Part shown: piece by piece, positions 44,646 through 57,824 of the stretch | Position numbering within the stretch: position 1 is the stretch's first letter | Layout: each line of letters opens with the position of its first letter | Assembly (NCBI RefSeq): GCF_003610405.1 | Contig: NZ_RAQC01000001.1 | Coordinates: 186,001 to 250,000, forward strand | Origin: Microbacterium sp. AG238 | GTDB lineage: Bacteria > Actinomycetota > Actinomycetes > Actinomycetales > Microbacteriaceae | Direction of reading: 5' to 3' | DNA: 64,000 bases | The notes under the pieces: model-generated | The model's database searches: none | The model's input: only the letters and a program-made list of their open reading frames with translations | Told to the model about the DNA's origin: nothing | Program-made: the position numbers and the translations under genes

Positions 44646-44651
44646 TATCAT
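44646..44651 (+). promoter_or_regulatory. -10 box for the pyr operon
   Basis: TATCAT is the best -10 in the gap and would start transcription near 44658. The leader of about 50 nt would then contain the PyrR-binding hairpin candidate. A convincing -35 box is not seen. Confidence 0.45.
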
Positions 44652-44678
44652 GGGCGCCGCACCCAGCAACCTTTAACA

Positions 44679-44694
44679 CCGTCCTGTGAGGCGG
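44679..44694 (+). promoter_or_regulatory. Candidate PyrR-binding hairpin in the pyr leader
   Basis: CCGTC-CTGTGA-GGCGG can fold as a five-pair stem (one G-U) with a six-base loop. TCCTGTGAGGC resembles the conserved UCC-n-GAGAGGC core of PyrR-binding loops. The pyrR ribosome site (GGAG...AAGGGAG, 44693-44703) begins at the hairpin foot, so binding could block translation, as described for mycobacterial pyrR leaders. No terminator/antiterminator pair is visible. Confidence 0.6.
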
Positions 44695-44709
44695 AGAAGG
44701 GAGCGGCGG

Positions 44710-45240
44710 ATGAGCACGCGCACCGTGCTGCATGAAGCCGACATCGCCCGGGCCCTAACGAGGATCTCCCACGAGATCCTCGAATCCAACAGGGGCCCCG
44801 CCGACCTCGTCATCCTCGGCATCCCGCGGCGGGGAGTTCCCCTCGCCGCACGCATCGGCTCTCTCCTCGCGGAGATCTCCGGGACGGTCGTCCCGGTCGG
44901 AGCACTCGATGTGACGATGTACCGCGACGATCTGCACCGCAATCCGACACGAGCTCCGCAGCCGACGGCGATCCCCGCCGGCGGCGTCGACGGCAAGGTC
45001 GTCGTCCTCGTCGACGACGTGCTGTTCTCGGGGAGGTCGATCCGGGCGGCCCTCGACGCATTGCAGGACGTCGGCCGCCCCGCGGCGGTGCGACTGGCAG
45101 CTCTGGTCGACCGCGGCCACCGTGAGCTGCCGATCCGGCCCGACTTCGTCGGCAAGAACCTGCCCAGCGCCCGCGATGAGCGGGTGAACGTGCGCCTGCG
45201 CGAGATCGACGGCGTCGAAGAGGTGACGATCGGATCATGA
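44710..45240 (+). CDS. pyrR: Pyrimidine operon regulator PyrR
   Basis: This 176-residue RNA-binding regulator, with possible uracil phosphoribosyltransferase activity, senses UMP/UTP against PRPP. The PRPP motif is [14 protein letters not shown] (about 98-111), and the N-terminal [13 protein letters not shown] is typical of PyrR. The ATG at 44710 has AAGGGAG six bases upstream. It leads an operon of overlapping genes (pyrB, pyrC, a membrane protein, carA, carB, pyrF, ihf-gmk), the same order as M. tuberculosis Rv1379-Rv1389. It probably represses its own operon through the leader hairpin. Confidence 0.95.
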   Translation: MSTRTVLHEADIARALTRISHEILESNRGPADLVILGIPRRGVPLAARIGSLLAEISGTVVPVGALDVTMYRDDLHRNPTRAPQPTAIPAGGVDGKVVVLVDDVLFSGRSIRAALDALQDVGRPAAVRLAALVDRGHRELPIRPDFVGKNLPSARDERVNVRLREIDGVEEVTIGS

Positions 45241-46202
45241 GGCACCTGCTCGACACCAAGACCCTCGACCGGCTCGACGCGCTCCGTATCCTCGACGTCG
45301 CCGAGGACATGTCCGCCACGCAGCAGCGCGAGGTGCGCAAGCTCCCCACGCTCCGGGGCAAGACGGTCGTGAACCTGTTCTTCGAGGACTCCACCCGCAC
45401 TCGGATCTCGTTCGAGGCGGCGGCGAAGCGCCTCTCGGCCGACGTCATCAACTTCTCGGCCAAGGGTTCGTCGGTCTCCAAGGGCGAGTCGCTGCAGGAC
45501 ACCGCGCAGACGCTGCAGGCCATGGGCGCCGACGCCGTCGTGATCCGCCACGGCGCGTCCGGTGCGCCGCAGACCCTGGCTACCAGCGGCTGGATCAGCG
45601 CGGGAGTCGTCAACGCCGGCGACGGCACGCACGCTCATCCGACGCAGGCCCTGCTCGACGCGTTCACGATCCGCAAACGATTCTTCGGCGACGACAGCCG
45701 CGGTCGCGACCTCGCGGGTCTGCGGGTCACGATCGTCGGCGACATCCTCCATTCGCGCGTCGCGCGGTCGAACGTCTGGCTCCTGACGACGCTGGGCGCC
45801 GAGGTGTCGCTCGTCGCGCCGCCCACGCTCGTCCCGCAGGACGTCTCGGCATGGCCCGTGCGTGTGGCCTACGACCTCGACGAGGCCCTTGCCGAGAGGC
45901 CCGACGCGCTCATGATGCTGCGCATCCAGCTCGAGCGCATGAACGCGGCGTATTTCCCGACTGAACGGGAGTATTCGCGCATGTGGGGGCTGGATGCCGC
46001 GCGACTGGCGGCCCTTCCGGCCGATAGCATTGTCCTGCACCCCGGCCCGATGAACCGGGGGATGGAGATCTCCGCCGCCGCCGCCGATTCGCCGCGCTCG
46101 ACCGTGCTCGAGCAGGTCGCGAACGGCGTCTCGGTGCGGATGGCCGTGCTCTACCTGCTGCTGGCGGGCGAGCGCACCGAAGCTGAGGAGGACGGACGAT
46201 GA
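45237..46202 (+). CDS. pyrB: Aspartate carbamoyltransferase catalytic subunit
   Basis: This 321-residue enzyme condenses carbamoyl phosphate and aspartate. The carbamoyl phosphate site [13 protein letters not shown] (about residues 43-55) and [13 protein letters not shown] are intact. There is no regulatory pyrI gene, so control is expected at the RNA level by PyrR. ATGA overlaps join it to pyrR and pyrC. Confidence 0.97.
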   Translation: MRHLLDTKTLDRLDALRILDVAEDMSATQQREVRKLPTLRGKTVVNLFFEDSTRTRISFEAAAKRLSADVINFSAKGSSVSKGESLQDTAQTLQAMGADAVVIRHGASGAPQTLATSGWISAGVVNAGDGTHAHPTQALLDAFTIRKRFFGDDSRGRDLAGLRVTIVGDILHSRVARSNVWLLTTLGAEVSLVAPPTLVPQDVSAWPVRVAYDLDEALAERPDALMMLRIQLERMNAAYFPTEREYSRMWGLDAARLAALPADSIVLHPGPMNRGMEISAAAADSPRSTVLEQVANGVSVRMAVLYLLLAGERTEAEEDGR

Positions 46203-47509
46203 GCGAGAGCTTCCTCATCCGCGGAGCGCGCCGCGCCGGGGGCGACGCCGTCGACATGGTGATCGCCGACGGGATGATCACCGAGGTCGGCTCGGGTCTC
46301 AGCGCCGACGGGGCGACCGTGGTCGACGCCGACGGGCTCGTGGCGCTCCCCGGGCTGGTCGACCTGCACACGCATCTGCGCGAGCCGGGCTACGAGGCCT
46401 CCGAGACCATCCTCACCGGCTCGCGGGCCGCCGCGGCCGGGGGTTTCACGACCGTCTTCGCCATGCCGAACACCTCGCCCGTCGCCGACACCGCCGGCGT
46501 CGTCGAGCAGGAGCTCGCCCTCGGTGAGGCCGCCGGGTATGTCCATGTGCAGCCCATCGGGGCCGTGACGATCGGGCAGAAGGGCGAGCGACTGGCCGAG
46601 CTCGGGGCGATGGCCGCCTCGCGCGCACGAGTCCGTGTCTTCAGCGACGACGGGTTCTGCGTCTTCGACCCCCTCATCATGCGCCGCGCCCTGGAGTACG
46701 TGAAGTCGTTCGACGGCGTCGTGGCGCAGCATGCGCAGGACCCGCGGCTGACCGAGGGCGCCCAGATGAACGAGGGCACCGTGTCGGCCGAGCTCGGCCT
46801 GACCGGGTGGCCGGCGGTCGCCGAGGAGTCGATCATCGCGCGCGACGTGCTGCTGGCCGAGCACGTCGGGTCGCGTCTGCACGTCTGCCACCTGTCGACG
46901 GCCGGCTCCGTCGACATCATCCGGTGGGCCAAGAAGCGCGGCGTCAACGTGACCGCCGAGGTCACACCCCATCACCTGCTGCTGTCCGAGGAACTCGTTC
47001 GCGGTTACGACGCCCGCTTCAAGGTCAACCCGCCCCTCCGGCGTGACGAAGACGTGCAGGCGGTGCGCGAGGGGCTCGCCGACGGCACGATCGACATCGT
47101 CGCGACCGACCACGCACCGCACCCCGCCGAGGCGAAGAGCTGCGAATGGGCCGCGGCCGCCAACGGCATGGTGGGCCTCGAGTCCGCACTGCGCGTCGTG
47201 CAGCAGGCGGTCGTCGACACCGGGATGCTCGGGTGGGACGACGTCGCCCGCGTGCTCTCGGCGGCGCCTGCCCGGATCGGTCGCCTGACCGACGCGGGCA
47301 CGCCGCTGGAGGCGGGCCGCCCCGCGTCGTTCACGCTCTACGATCCGCGCCCGGTGCGCACGTTCACGGATGCCGACCTCCGCGGACGCAGCGTCAACTC
47401 GCCCTATCTCGACCGCGAGCTGCCCGGCGAGGTGCGCTGGACGTTCTTCCGCGGCACGGCGACGGTCGCCGACGGCGGTCTGCTCGACCGGCCGGGAGCG
47501 CGCGCGTGA
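46199..47509 (+). CDS. pyrC: Dihydroorotase
   Basis: This 436-residue class I amidohydrolase cyclises carbamoyl aspartate to dihydroorotate. Metal motifs are [10 protein letters not shown] (about 57-66), the ligand His in [12 protein letters not shown] and QHAQD regions, HVCHLST and the catalytic Asp in ATDHAPH. It is flanked by four-base overlaps on both sides (ATGA with pyrB, GTGA with the next gene). Confidence 0.96.
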   Translation: MSESFLIRGARRAGGDAVDMVIADGMITEVGSGLSADGATVVDADGLVALPGLVDLHTHLREPGYEASETILTGSRAAAAGGFTTVFAMPNTSPVADTAGVVEQELALGEAAGYVHVQPIGAVTIGQKGERLAELGAMAASRARVRVFSDDGFCVFDPLIMRRALEYVKSFDGVVAQHAQDPRLTEGAQMNEGTVSAELGLTGWPAVAEESIIARDVLLAEHVGSRLHVCHLSTAGSVDIIRWAKKRGVNVTAEVTPHHLLLSEELVRGYDARFKVNPPLRRDEDVQAVREGLADGTIDIVATDHAPHPAEAKSCEWAAAANGMVGLESALRVVQQAVVDTGMLGWDDVARVLSAAPARIGRLTDAGTPLEAGRPASFTLYDPRPVRTFTDADLRGRSVNSPYLDRELPGEVRWTFFRGTATVADGGLLDRPGARA

Positions 47510-48030
47510 GCCGCGAGGGCGCCCTGCTCGTCATGGTCGCTGTCGCCCTGGTGCTGCTCGCACTCGGGGTCTGGGCCTGGCGACGACGAACGAGGCGCGA
47601 CAGCGGCCTCACGGCACCGTTCGGCGAACTGCCCGCGGGAGCCGTGCAGACGGCGGCGATCTCGGGACTCTACGTCGCGACGACCCGCCACGACGAGCCG
47701 CTCGAGCGCCTCGCCATCCGCGGGCTCGGATTCCGCTCCCGTGTCGACGTCATCGTCGCCGCGGGCGGTGCGGATGCCGGCGTGGCCATCGACCTGACCG
47801 GTCAGCCGCGCCTGTTCATCCCCGCCGCGCGCGTCGTCTCCGTCGATCAGGCCACCGTCGCGATCGACCGCGTCGTCGAGAAGCGGGGCCTGACGCGCCT
47901 GAGCTGGCTGATCGACGATGAGACGACCGTCGACAGCTACTTCCGACCCCAGACCGCATCGGCCCGTGCCCTGGCCGATGCCATCCAGACCATCGTGACC
48001 CCCACCCAGACCCCAGGAGGCGACGCGTGA
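47506..48030 (+). CDS. Pyr-operon membrane protein (Rv1382-like, PH-like domain)
   Basis: This 174-residue protein has one N-terminal membrane helix (about 6-24) followed by a basic stop-transfer segment RRRTRRD and a soluble beta-rich domain resembling a bacterial PH-like fold. A homologue occupies the same place between pyrC and carA in M. tuberculosis (Rv1382). Its role in pyrimidine synthesis is unknown. GTG starts and overlaps link it to both neighbours. Confidence 0.82.
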   Translation: MSREGALLVMVAVALVLLALGVWAWRRRTRRDSGLTAPFGELPAGAVQTAAISGLYVATTRHDEPLERLAIRGLGFRSRVDVIVAAGGADAGVAIDLTGQPRLFIPAARVVSVDQATVAIDRVVEKRGLTRLSWLIDDETTVDSYFRPQTASARALADAIQTIVTPTQTPGGDA

Positions 48031-49174
48031 CACTGTTCACCCGCGACCCCGCCGTGCTCGTGCTCGAGGACGGATCCCGCCACATCGGCCGCGCCTACGG
48101 CGCGCGCGGCACCACTCTCGGAGAGGTCGTCTTCGCCACCGGCATGACCGGCTACCAGGAGACCCTCACCGACCCGTCCTACGCCGGTCAGATCGTGCTG
48201 CAGACCGCCCCCCACATCGGGAACACCGGCATGAACGGCGAGGACGTCGAGTCGCGCCGCATCTGGGTCGCCGGATACATCGTCCGCGACCCCTCGCGCG
48301 TCGTGTCGAACTGGCGCTCGGAGAACTCTCTCGACGAGTCGCTCGAGCGCGACGGCATCGTCGGCATCAGCGGCATCGACACGCGCGCCGTCACCCGCGT
48401 CCTGCGCTCGGCGGGATCGATGCGCGGCGGCGTCTTCAGCGGTGACGCCGCCGACATCGATCCCGACGAGCAGCTGCGCATCGTCCGGGAGGCGCCCGAG
48501 ATGACCGGTCGCAACCTCTCGGCTGAGGTATCGGTGCCCGCCGCCGAGGTGACGCCGGCAACGGGGGAGCGGCTCGGAAACCTCGCGGTGCTCGACCTCG
48601 GGGTCAAGCAGGCGACGGTGAACAATCTCGCCGCCCGCGGGTTCGACGTCCACGTGCTGCCTCAGGACGTGACCCTCGAGCAGCTGCGCGCGATCGACCC
48701 CATCGCGGTGTTCTACTCCAACGGCCCCGGCGACCCGGCCGCGAGCGACCACCACGTCGAGCTGCTGCGGGGCGTGCTCGCCGACAAGCTGCCGTTCTTC
48801 GGCATCTGCTTCGGCAACCAGCTCCTCGGCCGCGCCCTCGGCTTCGGCACGTACAAGCTGCCCTTCGGCCACCGCGGCATCAATCAGCCCGTGCTCGACA
48901 AGCAGACCGGACGCGTCGAGATCACCGCGCACAACCACGGCTTCGCCGTCGATGCGCCCATCGAGGGCGTCGTCGACAGCCCGGCCGGCTTCGGCCGCGT
49001 CGAGGTCAGCCACGTCGGCCTCAACGACAACGTCGTGGAGGGCCTGCGCGCCCTCGACCTGCCGGCCTTCTCGGTGCAGTACCACCCGGAGGCCGCCGCC
49101 GGACCGCACGATGCCAACTACCTCTTCGACCGCTTCCGCGACCTCGTGATCGCGACCCAGGAGAACAAGAACTG

Positions 49175-49175
<1 letters not shown>
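48027..49175 (+). CDS. carA: Carbamoyl-phosphate synthase small (glutaminase) subunit
   Basis: CarA (382 aa) supplies ammonia from glutamine to CarB. The N-terminal CPSase domain ([28 protein letters not shown]) precedes a class I amidotransferase domain with the catalytic Cys in [16 protein letters not shown] and the His-Glu pair in [13 protein letters not shown]. The GTG start overlaps the upstream gene by four bases. The TGA shares one base with the carB ATG (49175), so subunit synthesis is coupled. Confidence 0.97.
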
Positions 49176-52458
<3,283 letters not shown>

Positions 52459-52462
<4 letters not shown>

Positions 52463-53328
52463 CCGCATTCGGGGAGCGCCTGTCCGGCGCGCTCGAGGAG
52501 CACGGCGCGCTCTGCGTGGGCATCGACCCGCACGCTGCGCTGCTCGCGGACTGGGGCCTTCCGGCCTCAGCCGCGGGCGTGCGCGAGTTCGGCTTGCGCG
52601 TGGTCGATGCCGCGCGCGGCCGTGTCGGTGTCGTCAAACCGCAGGTCGCGTTCTTCGAGCGATACGGATCGGCCGGCTTCGCCGCCCTCGAGGAGGTGCA
52701 GGCTGCAGCACGTGACGCGGGGCTCATCGTGATCGCGGATGCGAAGCGCGGAGACATCGGAAGCACGATGGACGGCTACGCCGCGGCGTGGCTCGAGCCG
52801 GGCGCGCCGCTGGAGGCGGATGCCGTGACGGTGAGTCCGTACCTCGGCCCCGGCTCTCTCCGCGGCGCGATCGCCGGCGCCGCGCGTGCCGGCAAGGGCG
52901 TCTTCGTTCTCGCTGCGACCAGCAATCCCGAAGCATACGGCCTGCAGTCCGCGGAGGTCACCGCAGTGGACGCGCGACGCGGTCAGACGGTCGCGGACTG
53001 GGTCGCGTCCGGCGTCGGCTGGGCCAACCGGTCGGCCGCCGACGCGGGAACGCTCGGTCACGTCGGACTGGTCGTCGGGGCGACCGTCGACCGCGGCGAG
53101 CTCGGTCTCGCCGACGAGTCACTGCGCGGCGCACCGATCCTCGCGCCCGGCTTCGGTGCGCAGGGGGTGGCGCTCGGCGACCTGCGGTCGGTGTTCGGCG
53201 CGCACGCGGGCCAGGTGATCGCGAGCGCGAGCCGCAGTGTTCTCACGGCCGGTCCCGATGGCATCGTGGGCGCCATCGACGCGCACCGCCGCGAGCTGGC
53301 GGAGGCAGAGGAGGAAACCCGTGGCTGA
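52459..53328 (+). CDS. pyrF: Orotidine-5'-phosphate decarboxylase (group II)
   Basis: This 289-residue enzyme makes UMP from OMP. The active-site block [15 protein letters not shown] (about residues 93-107) has the Lys and Asp network of long-type (group II) OMP decarboxylases, and [12 protein letters not shown] precedes it. GTG start with a four-base overlap with carB. It overlaps the downstream ihf-gmk start by eight bases. pyrD and pyrE are not in the window. Confidence 0.96.
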
Positions 53329-54217
53329 TCGTCCCCACCCGCCCGAGGTCGACCGTGCGGCAGCCTCGCGTCGCGCCGTCGCCGCGCGCCGTGAGCGGGC
53401 AGCGCTGAAGAAGGACGTCGCGATGCGCGTCATCTCGCCTCAGGAGCTGCTGCGGCGTGCCCTCGCCGATCCCGAGTCGGCCGCTGGCGCGATGCGGGTC
53501 ACGGACTTCCTCACCGCGATCCCGGCGATCGGTGAGAACAAGCGCGACCGCATCCTCGCGGACCTCGACATCTCACCCGTCAAACGCCTCGGCGGTCTCG
53601 GCTCGCGCCAGCGGCTCGCGTTGCAGCGGTTCCTCGATGCCCGCCTCCCCGAGCCCCAGCCGCGCACCGGGCGTTCCCGGCTGCTCGTGCTGGCCGGGCC
53701 GACCGCCGTCGGCAAGGGGACGGTCGCCGCCCACATCCGCGACAACCACCCGGAGATCCTGCTGTCGGTGTCGGCGACCACCCGGGCGCCGCGACCGGGC
53801 GAGGTCGACGGCGAGCACTACTACTTCGTCGACGACGCCGAGTTCGACCGCCTCGTCGCCGAGGGGGAGCTTCTCGAATGGGCGACGGTGCACAACCGTC
53901 ATCGGTACGGCACCCCCAAGGCACCCATCGAGGCGGCACTGGCCGAGGGGCGCACCGTGCTCCTCGAGATCGACCTGCAGGGAGCCCGTCAGGTCCGCGC
54001 CGCCGCGCCCGACGCGACCCTGGTCTTCCTGCTGCCCCCGAGCTGGGACGAGCTGGTCGATCGGCTCGTCGGCCGCGGCACCGAGGATGCGGAGGAACGC
54101 GCCCGCCGTCTGCGCACAGCGCGCGTGGAACTCGCCTCGCAGAACGAGTTCGACTACCGCGTCGTCAACGACACCGTCGCCCGCGCGGCCGACGAGGTCG
54201 CCGCGCTGGCGAACTGA
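53321..54217 (+). CDS. gmk: Actinobacterial IHF fused to guanylate kinase
   Basis: This 298-residue protein joins two usually separate products. Residues 1-108 are actinobacterial-type integration host factor (mIHF), a nucleoid DNA-binding helical protein, with [17 protein letters not shown] and the helix-two-turn-helix block [17 protein letters not shown]. Residues 119-298 are guanylate kinase (GMP to GDP), with P-loop GPTAVGKGT (126-134) and [19 protein letters not shown]. The linker PEPQPRTGR is short. GTG at 53321 has GGAGGAAA upstream and lies inside the pyrF end. There is no stop, frameshift or internal ribosome site at the junction. Confidence 0.93.
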   Translation: MADRPHPPEVDRAAASRRAVAARRERAALKKDVAMRVISPQELLRRALADPESAAGAMRVTDFLTAIPAIGENKRDRILADLDISPVKRLGGLGSRQRLALQRFLDARLPEPQPRTGRSRLLVLAGPTAVGKGTVAAHIRDNHPEILLSVSATTRAPRPGEVDGEHYYFVDDAEFDRLVAEGELLEWATVHNRHRYGTPKAPIEAALAEGRTVLLEIDLQGARQVRAAAPDATLVFLLPPSWDELVDRLVGRGTEDAEERARRLRTARVELASQNEFDYRVVNDTVARAADEVAALAN

Positions 54218-54222
54218 TCGCG

Positions 54223-54228
54223 TAGACT
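54223..54228 (+). promoter_or_regulatory. -10 box for rpoZ
   Basis: TAGACT would start transcription near 54235. The rpoZ leader would then be about 62 nt and begin at an out-of-frame ATG (54235-54237), whose reading frame runs past the rpoZ start. Confidence 0.55.
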
Positions 54229-54296
54229 GGGGGGATGCCTGCGCCTGCGGCGCGGCAGCAGACTCTCCACCGACATCGATCCCGGAAGGATCCGCC

Positions 54297-54551
54297 ATGG
54301 CCGGAAGCAACGAAGGCATCATCGACCCGCCCATCGACGCCCTGCTCGACAAGGTCGACTCGAAGTACCAGCTGGTCATCTACGCGTCCAAGCGCGCGCG
54401 TCAGATCAACGACTACTACTCCGACCTGCACGAGGGCAACCTGTTCGACAACGTCGGCCCGCTCGTCGACTCGTCGGTCGAGGACAAGCCGCTGACCATC
54501 GCGATGCACGAGATCCACGAAGACAAGCTCCGCCTGCGTTCGCTCGACTGA
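54297..54551 (+). CDS. rpoZ: RNA polymerase omega subunit
   Basis: This 84-residue protein helps assemble the beta' subunit of RNA polymerase. It has [20 protein letters not shown] and [12 protein letters not shown], the conserved omega fold that contacts beta'. GGAAGGA (54284-54290) is a good ribosome site six bases before the ATG. It follows gmk as in other actinobacteria. A perfect hairpin ends the transcript, and coaBC, the usual next gene, is missing. Confidence 0.95.
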   Translation: MAGSNEGIIDPPIDALLDKVDSKYQLVIYASKRARQINDYYSDLHEGNLFDNVGPLVDSSVEDKPLTIAMHEIHEDKLRLRSLD

Positions 54552-54573
54552 CCCGGCGGTAGACCCGTCACAT

Positions 54574-54614
54574 TTCTGCCCGCGGCAGCCGGATGTCGGC
54601 TGCCGCGGGCAGAA
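54574..54614 (+). terminator. Perfect 18-bp hairpin terminator after rpoZ
   Basis: TTCTGCCCGCGGCAGCCG pairs exactly with CGGCTGCCGCGGGCAGAA around the loop GATGT. It separates the pyr/gmk/rpoZ transcript from metK. Confidence 0.85.
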
Positions 54615-54661
54615 TCGTCTTCGTCCCGATCCCGCCCCGTTCCGTCTCTCAGGGAGCCCCG

Positions 54662-55855
54662 ATGAGCCAGCTGCGCCTGTTCACGTCCGAGTCCGTCACC
54701 GAGGGGCACCCCGACAAGATCTGCGACCAGATCTCCGACAGCATCCTCGACGCGCTCCTGACCGTCGATCCCGCGTCGCGCGTCGCGGTCGAGACTCTCG
54801 TGACGACGGGCCTCGTCCACGTCGCGGGCGAGGTGCGCACCGACGGCTACGCCGACATCCCCGGCATCGTGCGCGGAGTGGTGAACCGCATCGGCTACAC
54901 CTCGAGTGAGACGGGCTTCGACGGCGACTCGTGCGGCGTGACGGTGTCGATCGGCGAGCAGTCGTCCGATATCGCCGCGGGGGTCGACAACGCTCTCGAG
55001 CACCGGGAGCAGGGCTCGATCGATCCGACCGACGCCCTCGGCGCGGGCGATCAGGGCATCATGTTCGGCTATGCGACCAACGAGACGCCCCAGCTGATGC
55101 CGATGGCCATCTGGACGGCGCACCGCATCGCCGAACGCCTGACCTCGGCTCGTCGCACCGGCGCGCTGCCGTTCCTGCGGCCCGACGGCAAGACGCAGGT
55201 GACGCTCGGCTACGACGGCGCTGTGCCGCGCACGGTCGAGACCGTGGTGCTCTCCACCCAGCATCAGCCCGACATCTCCATGCCCGCACTGCGGGCGGCC
55301 GTCCAAGCCGAAGTCATCGAGCCCGTCCTCGCCGAGACCGGCCTCGACATCTCCGACGTCGAGTACGTCATCAACCCGGCCGGTCCCTTCGTGGTCGGCG
55401 GTCCGAAGGGCGACGCGGGGCTGACGGGTCGCAAGATCATCATCGACACCTACGGAGGTGCCGCTCGACACGGCGGCGGAGCGTTCAGCGGCAAGGACCC
55501 GTCCAAGGTCGACCGCTCAGCGGCCTACGCGATGCGCTGGGTGGCGAAGAACGCGGTCGCGGCAGGACTCGCCGACCGACTCGAGGTGCAGGTGGCGTAT
55601 GCCATCGGGCGCGCCGCCCCCGTCGGGCTCTACGTCGAGTCATTCGGCACGGGACACGTCGCAGACGACGTTATCTCCGCGGCGATCCGCGACGTCTTCG
55701 ACCTCCGGCCGCAGGCGATCATCGACCGTCTCGATCTCCTCCGGCCGATCTACGCCCAGACCGCCGCCTACGGCCACTTCGGCCGTGAGCTGCCCGAGTT
55801 CACCTGGGAGCGCACCGATCGCGTCGAGGAGTTGCGCGCCGCCGCGGGGCTGTGA
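54662..55855 (+). CDS. metK: S-adenosylmethionine synthetase
   Basis: This 397-residue enzyme makes SAM from ATP and methionine. [16 protein letters not shown] near the N-terminus and the later P-loop-like [15 protein letters not shown] are the signature blocks, and DQGIMFGYA is present. The start at 54662 has CAGGGAG upstream; the in-frame ATG at 54593 would lie within the terminator hairpin. No SAM riboswitch-like structure is seen in the short leader. The stop overlaps priA by four bases. Confidence 0.97.
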   Translation: MSQLRLFTSESVTEGHPDKICDQISDSILDALLTVDPASRVAVETLVTTGLVHVAGEVRTDGYADIPGIVRGVVNRIGYTSSETGFDGDSCGVTVSIGEQSSDIAAGVDNALEHREQGSIDPTDALGAGDQGIMFGYATNETPQLMPMAIWTAHRIAERLTSARRTGALPFLRPDGKTQVTLGYDGAVPRTVETVVLSTQHQPDISMPALRAAVQAEVIEPVLAETGLDISDVEYVINPAGPFVVGGPKGDAGLTGRKIIIDTYGGAARHGGGAFSGKDPSKVDRSAAYAMRWVAKNAVAAGLADRLEVQVAYAIGRAAPVGLYVESFGTGHVADDVISAAIRDVFDLRPQAIIDRLDLLRPIYAQTAAYGHFGRELPEFTWERTDRVEELRAAAGL

Positions 55856-57816
55856 GCGACGCGCCGCGGCGGGTCGCTCGGGTTCTCATCGACTCGCCTC
55901 TGCCCCAGCTCGACCGTCTGTTCGACTACCTCGTACCCGACACCCTCCGCGAGGCCGCGCTGCCCGGTGTGCGGGTGAAGGTGCCGCTCCGCACGGTCGG
56001 GCGCACCGTCGAGGGCTACCTCGTGGAACTCGGAGACGAGACCGACGGCGACCGCCCCCTGTCCGAGCTCGAAGGCGTCGTATCGCCCGTCGAGGTGCTC
56101 CCGGAACGGCTCTACGCGCATGCGCGTCGGGTCGCCGACCGGGCGGCGGGATCGGCGAGCGACGTCCTGCGGCTGGTCATTCCGAAGCGCATGGTGCGGG
56201 CGGAGAAGGCGTGGGCGGCATCGGGCGCCCCCGAGACCCCCGTCGTGCGCGACGACGCCCTCGCGTGGGCGAGGGAGACCGCCGCCGCCTACCCCGAGCT
56301 CGAGGGCGCGGTCGCCGACGGCGAGCGTGTGGCCGTCGACGCGCCGCCGCGTCCGGCGGACGACGTGCCCGCATGGGCGGAGCTGCTCGCTGCGCTGGCG
56401 GTCCTCACGCTCGCACGGGGGAGGAGCGCGATCGTCGTGGTCCCCGATCACCGCGACGAGGCCCACGTGCTGGCCGTCCTCGCCCGCCGGGTGGACGATG
56501 CTGCCGTCATCCGCGACGACGCGCGGCGTTCGGGACCGGAACGCTATGCCGGATACCTGCGCCTGCTGGCCCCGGTGCCCTGCATCGTGGTGGGCAACCG
56601 ATCGAGCGTGTACGCGCCGGCGAACGATGTCGGTGCGGTCCTCCTGTGGGACGACGGCGATCCGCTGCTCGCGGAGCCGCTGAGCCCAGGGGTGCACGCG
56701 CGCGACGCCGCGCTGGTGCGTCAGGAGCTGCAGGCGTGCGCCCTGGTCTTCGCGGGGCTGACGCGAACGACCGACGTCGAGCGGCTCGTCGCTCTCGGCT
56801 GGGTGCGCGACATCCCGGCGCGGCGCCGCGAGAGTCCGCGGGTGGTGCTCTCGGCCACCCGCGAGGGGGAGTCGCGGGGAACGCGGGTGCCGTCGGCGGC
56901 CTTCGCCGCGGCGCGGGAGGCGCTGGTGCACGGTCCGGTCCTGGTCCAGGTCGCTCGCCCGGGGTACGCTCCCGTCCTCGTGTGCGCCGACTGCCGCACG
57001 CCGGCACGCTGTGCGCATTGCGCGGGGCCGCTGCGCGCCCGCCGCCCGGGCGCCGTGCCCGAGTGCGCCTGGTGCGGGCGTGCAGCGCCGGCCTGGGCAT
57101 GTGCGTCGTGCTCGTCGCAGCGCCTGCGCATGGCTTCCTCTGGCAGCGAGCGCACGGCCGACGAGCTCGGTCGCGCTTTCCCGAACACCCGCGTCATCGT
57201 GTCCGACGGCGACCATCAGGTCACCCACGTCGACGCGAAGCCGGCGCTCGTGATCGCGACACGCGGCGCCGAACCCTTCGCAGTCGGCGGATACCGCGGT
57301 GTGATCCTGCTCGACGGTGATCGGATGCTGATGACCGAGCAGCTCCGGATCGCCGAGGCGTGCCTGCGCTGGTGGTCGGATGCGGCGGCTCTGGCCGCGC
57401 CGGGCGCCCCCGTGCATCTCGTGGGTGTCGCCGGCCCGGCAGCCCGCGCACTCGCCACCTGGACGCAGCCGGCCTACGCCCGGGCGGAGCTCGCGGAGCG
57501 CGCGCCGCTCCAGATGCCGCCGACGGTCCGCGTGGCGGCCGTCGAGGGAACGCCAGCCGCGGTTTCGGAGGCGATCATGCAGCTCCGCGCGGACGTTCCC
57601 GCCTTGACCGACACATCGATCCTCGGTCCCGTACCCCGCGACGACGCCGTCCGTGCGCTCGTGCGTTTCGAGTATGCGCTCGGGCGCCCGGTGGCCGAGT
57701 CCCTCCGGGCGTCGGTCGTCGCGGCAGCGCTGCGCGGACGGCGACGGCGCGGGGCGCCGCCAGGACCGCGCAATACACTCAGAGTACGTCTCGACGTGCC
57801 CGATCTCGATCTGTGA
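55852..57816 (+). CDS. priA: PriA-like replication restart protein lacking helicase motifs
   Basis: This is a 654-residue protein. The N-terminal 3'-DNA-end-binding domain ([19 protein letters not shown] and [18 protein letters not shown]) and the paired zinc fingers ([13 protein letters not shown] and [16 protein letters not shown]) are well kept. The ATPase motifs are not: where GxTGSGKT is expected there is no Walker A, and the DEAH box position reads WDDGD. This matches the known actinobacterial PriA group, which probably acts as a scaffold. GTG start coupled to metK, followed by fmt. Confidence 0.9.
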   Translation: MSDAPRRVARVLIDSPLPQLDRLFDYLVPDTLREAALPGVRVKVPLRTVGRTVEGYLVELGDETDGDRPLSELEGVVSPVEVLPERLYAHARRVADRAAGSASDVLRLVIPKRMVRAEKAWAASGAPETPVVRDDALAWARETAAAYPELEGAVADGERVAVDAPPRPADDVPAWAELLAALAVLTLARGRSAIVVVPDHRDEAHVLAVLARRVDDAAVIRDDARRSGPERYAGYLRLLAPVPCIVVGNRSSVYAPANDVGAVLLWDDGDPLLAEPLSPGVHARDAALVRQELQACALVFAGLTRTTDVERLVALGWVRDIPARRRESPRVVLSATREGESRGTRVPSAAFAAAREALVHGPVLVQVARPGYAPVLVCADCRTPARCAHCAGPLRARRPGAVPECAWCGRAAPAWACASCSSQRLRMASSGSERTADELGRAFPNTRVIVSDGDHQVTHVDAKPALVIATRGAEPFAVGGYRGVILLDGDRMLMTEQLRIAEACLRWWSDAAALAAPGAPVHLVGVAGPAARALATWTQPAYARAELAERAPLQMPPTVRVAAVEGTPAAVSEAIMQLRADVPALTDTSILGPVPRDDAVRALVRFEYALGRPVAESLRASVVAAALRGRRRRGAPPGPRNTLRVRLDVPDLDL

Positions 57817-57824
57817 GGAGCGCC

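Noticed and set aside
44686..44709. Upstream GTG start for pyrR
   Set aside because: It lies inside the hairpin and before the ribosome site; ATG at 44710 has correct spacing.
54552..54661. SAM riboswitch before metK
   Set aside because: The only structure is a single perfect hairpin next to the rpoZ stop, which fits a terminator; no SAM-I or SAM-II type core is visible.
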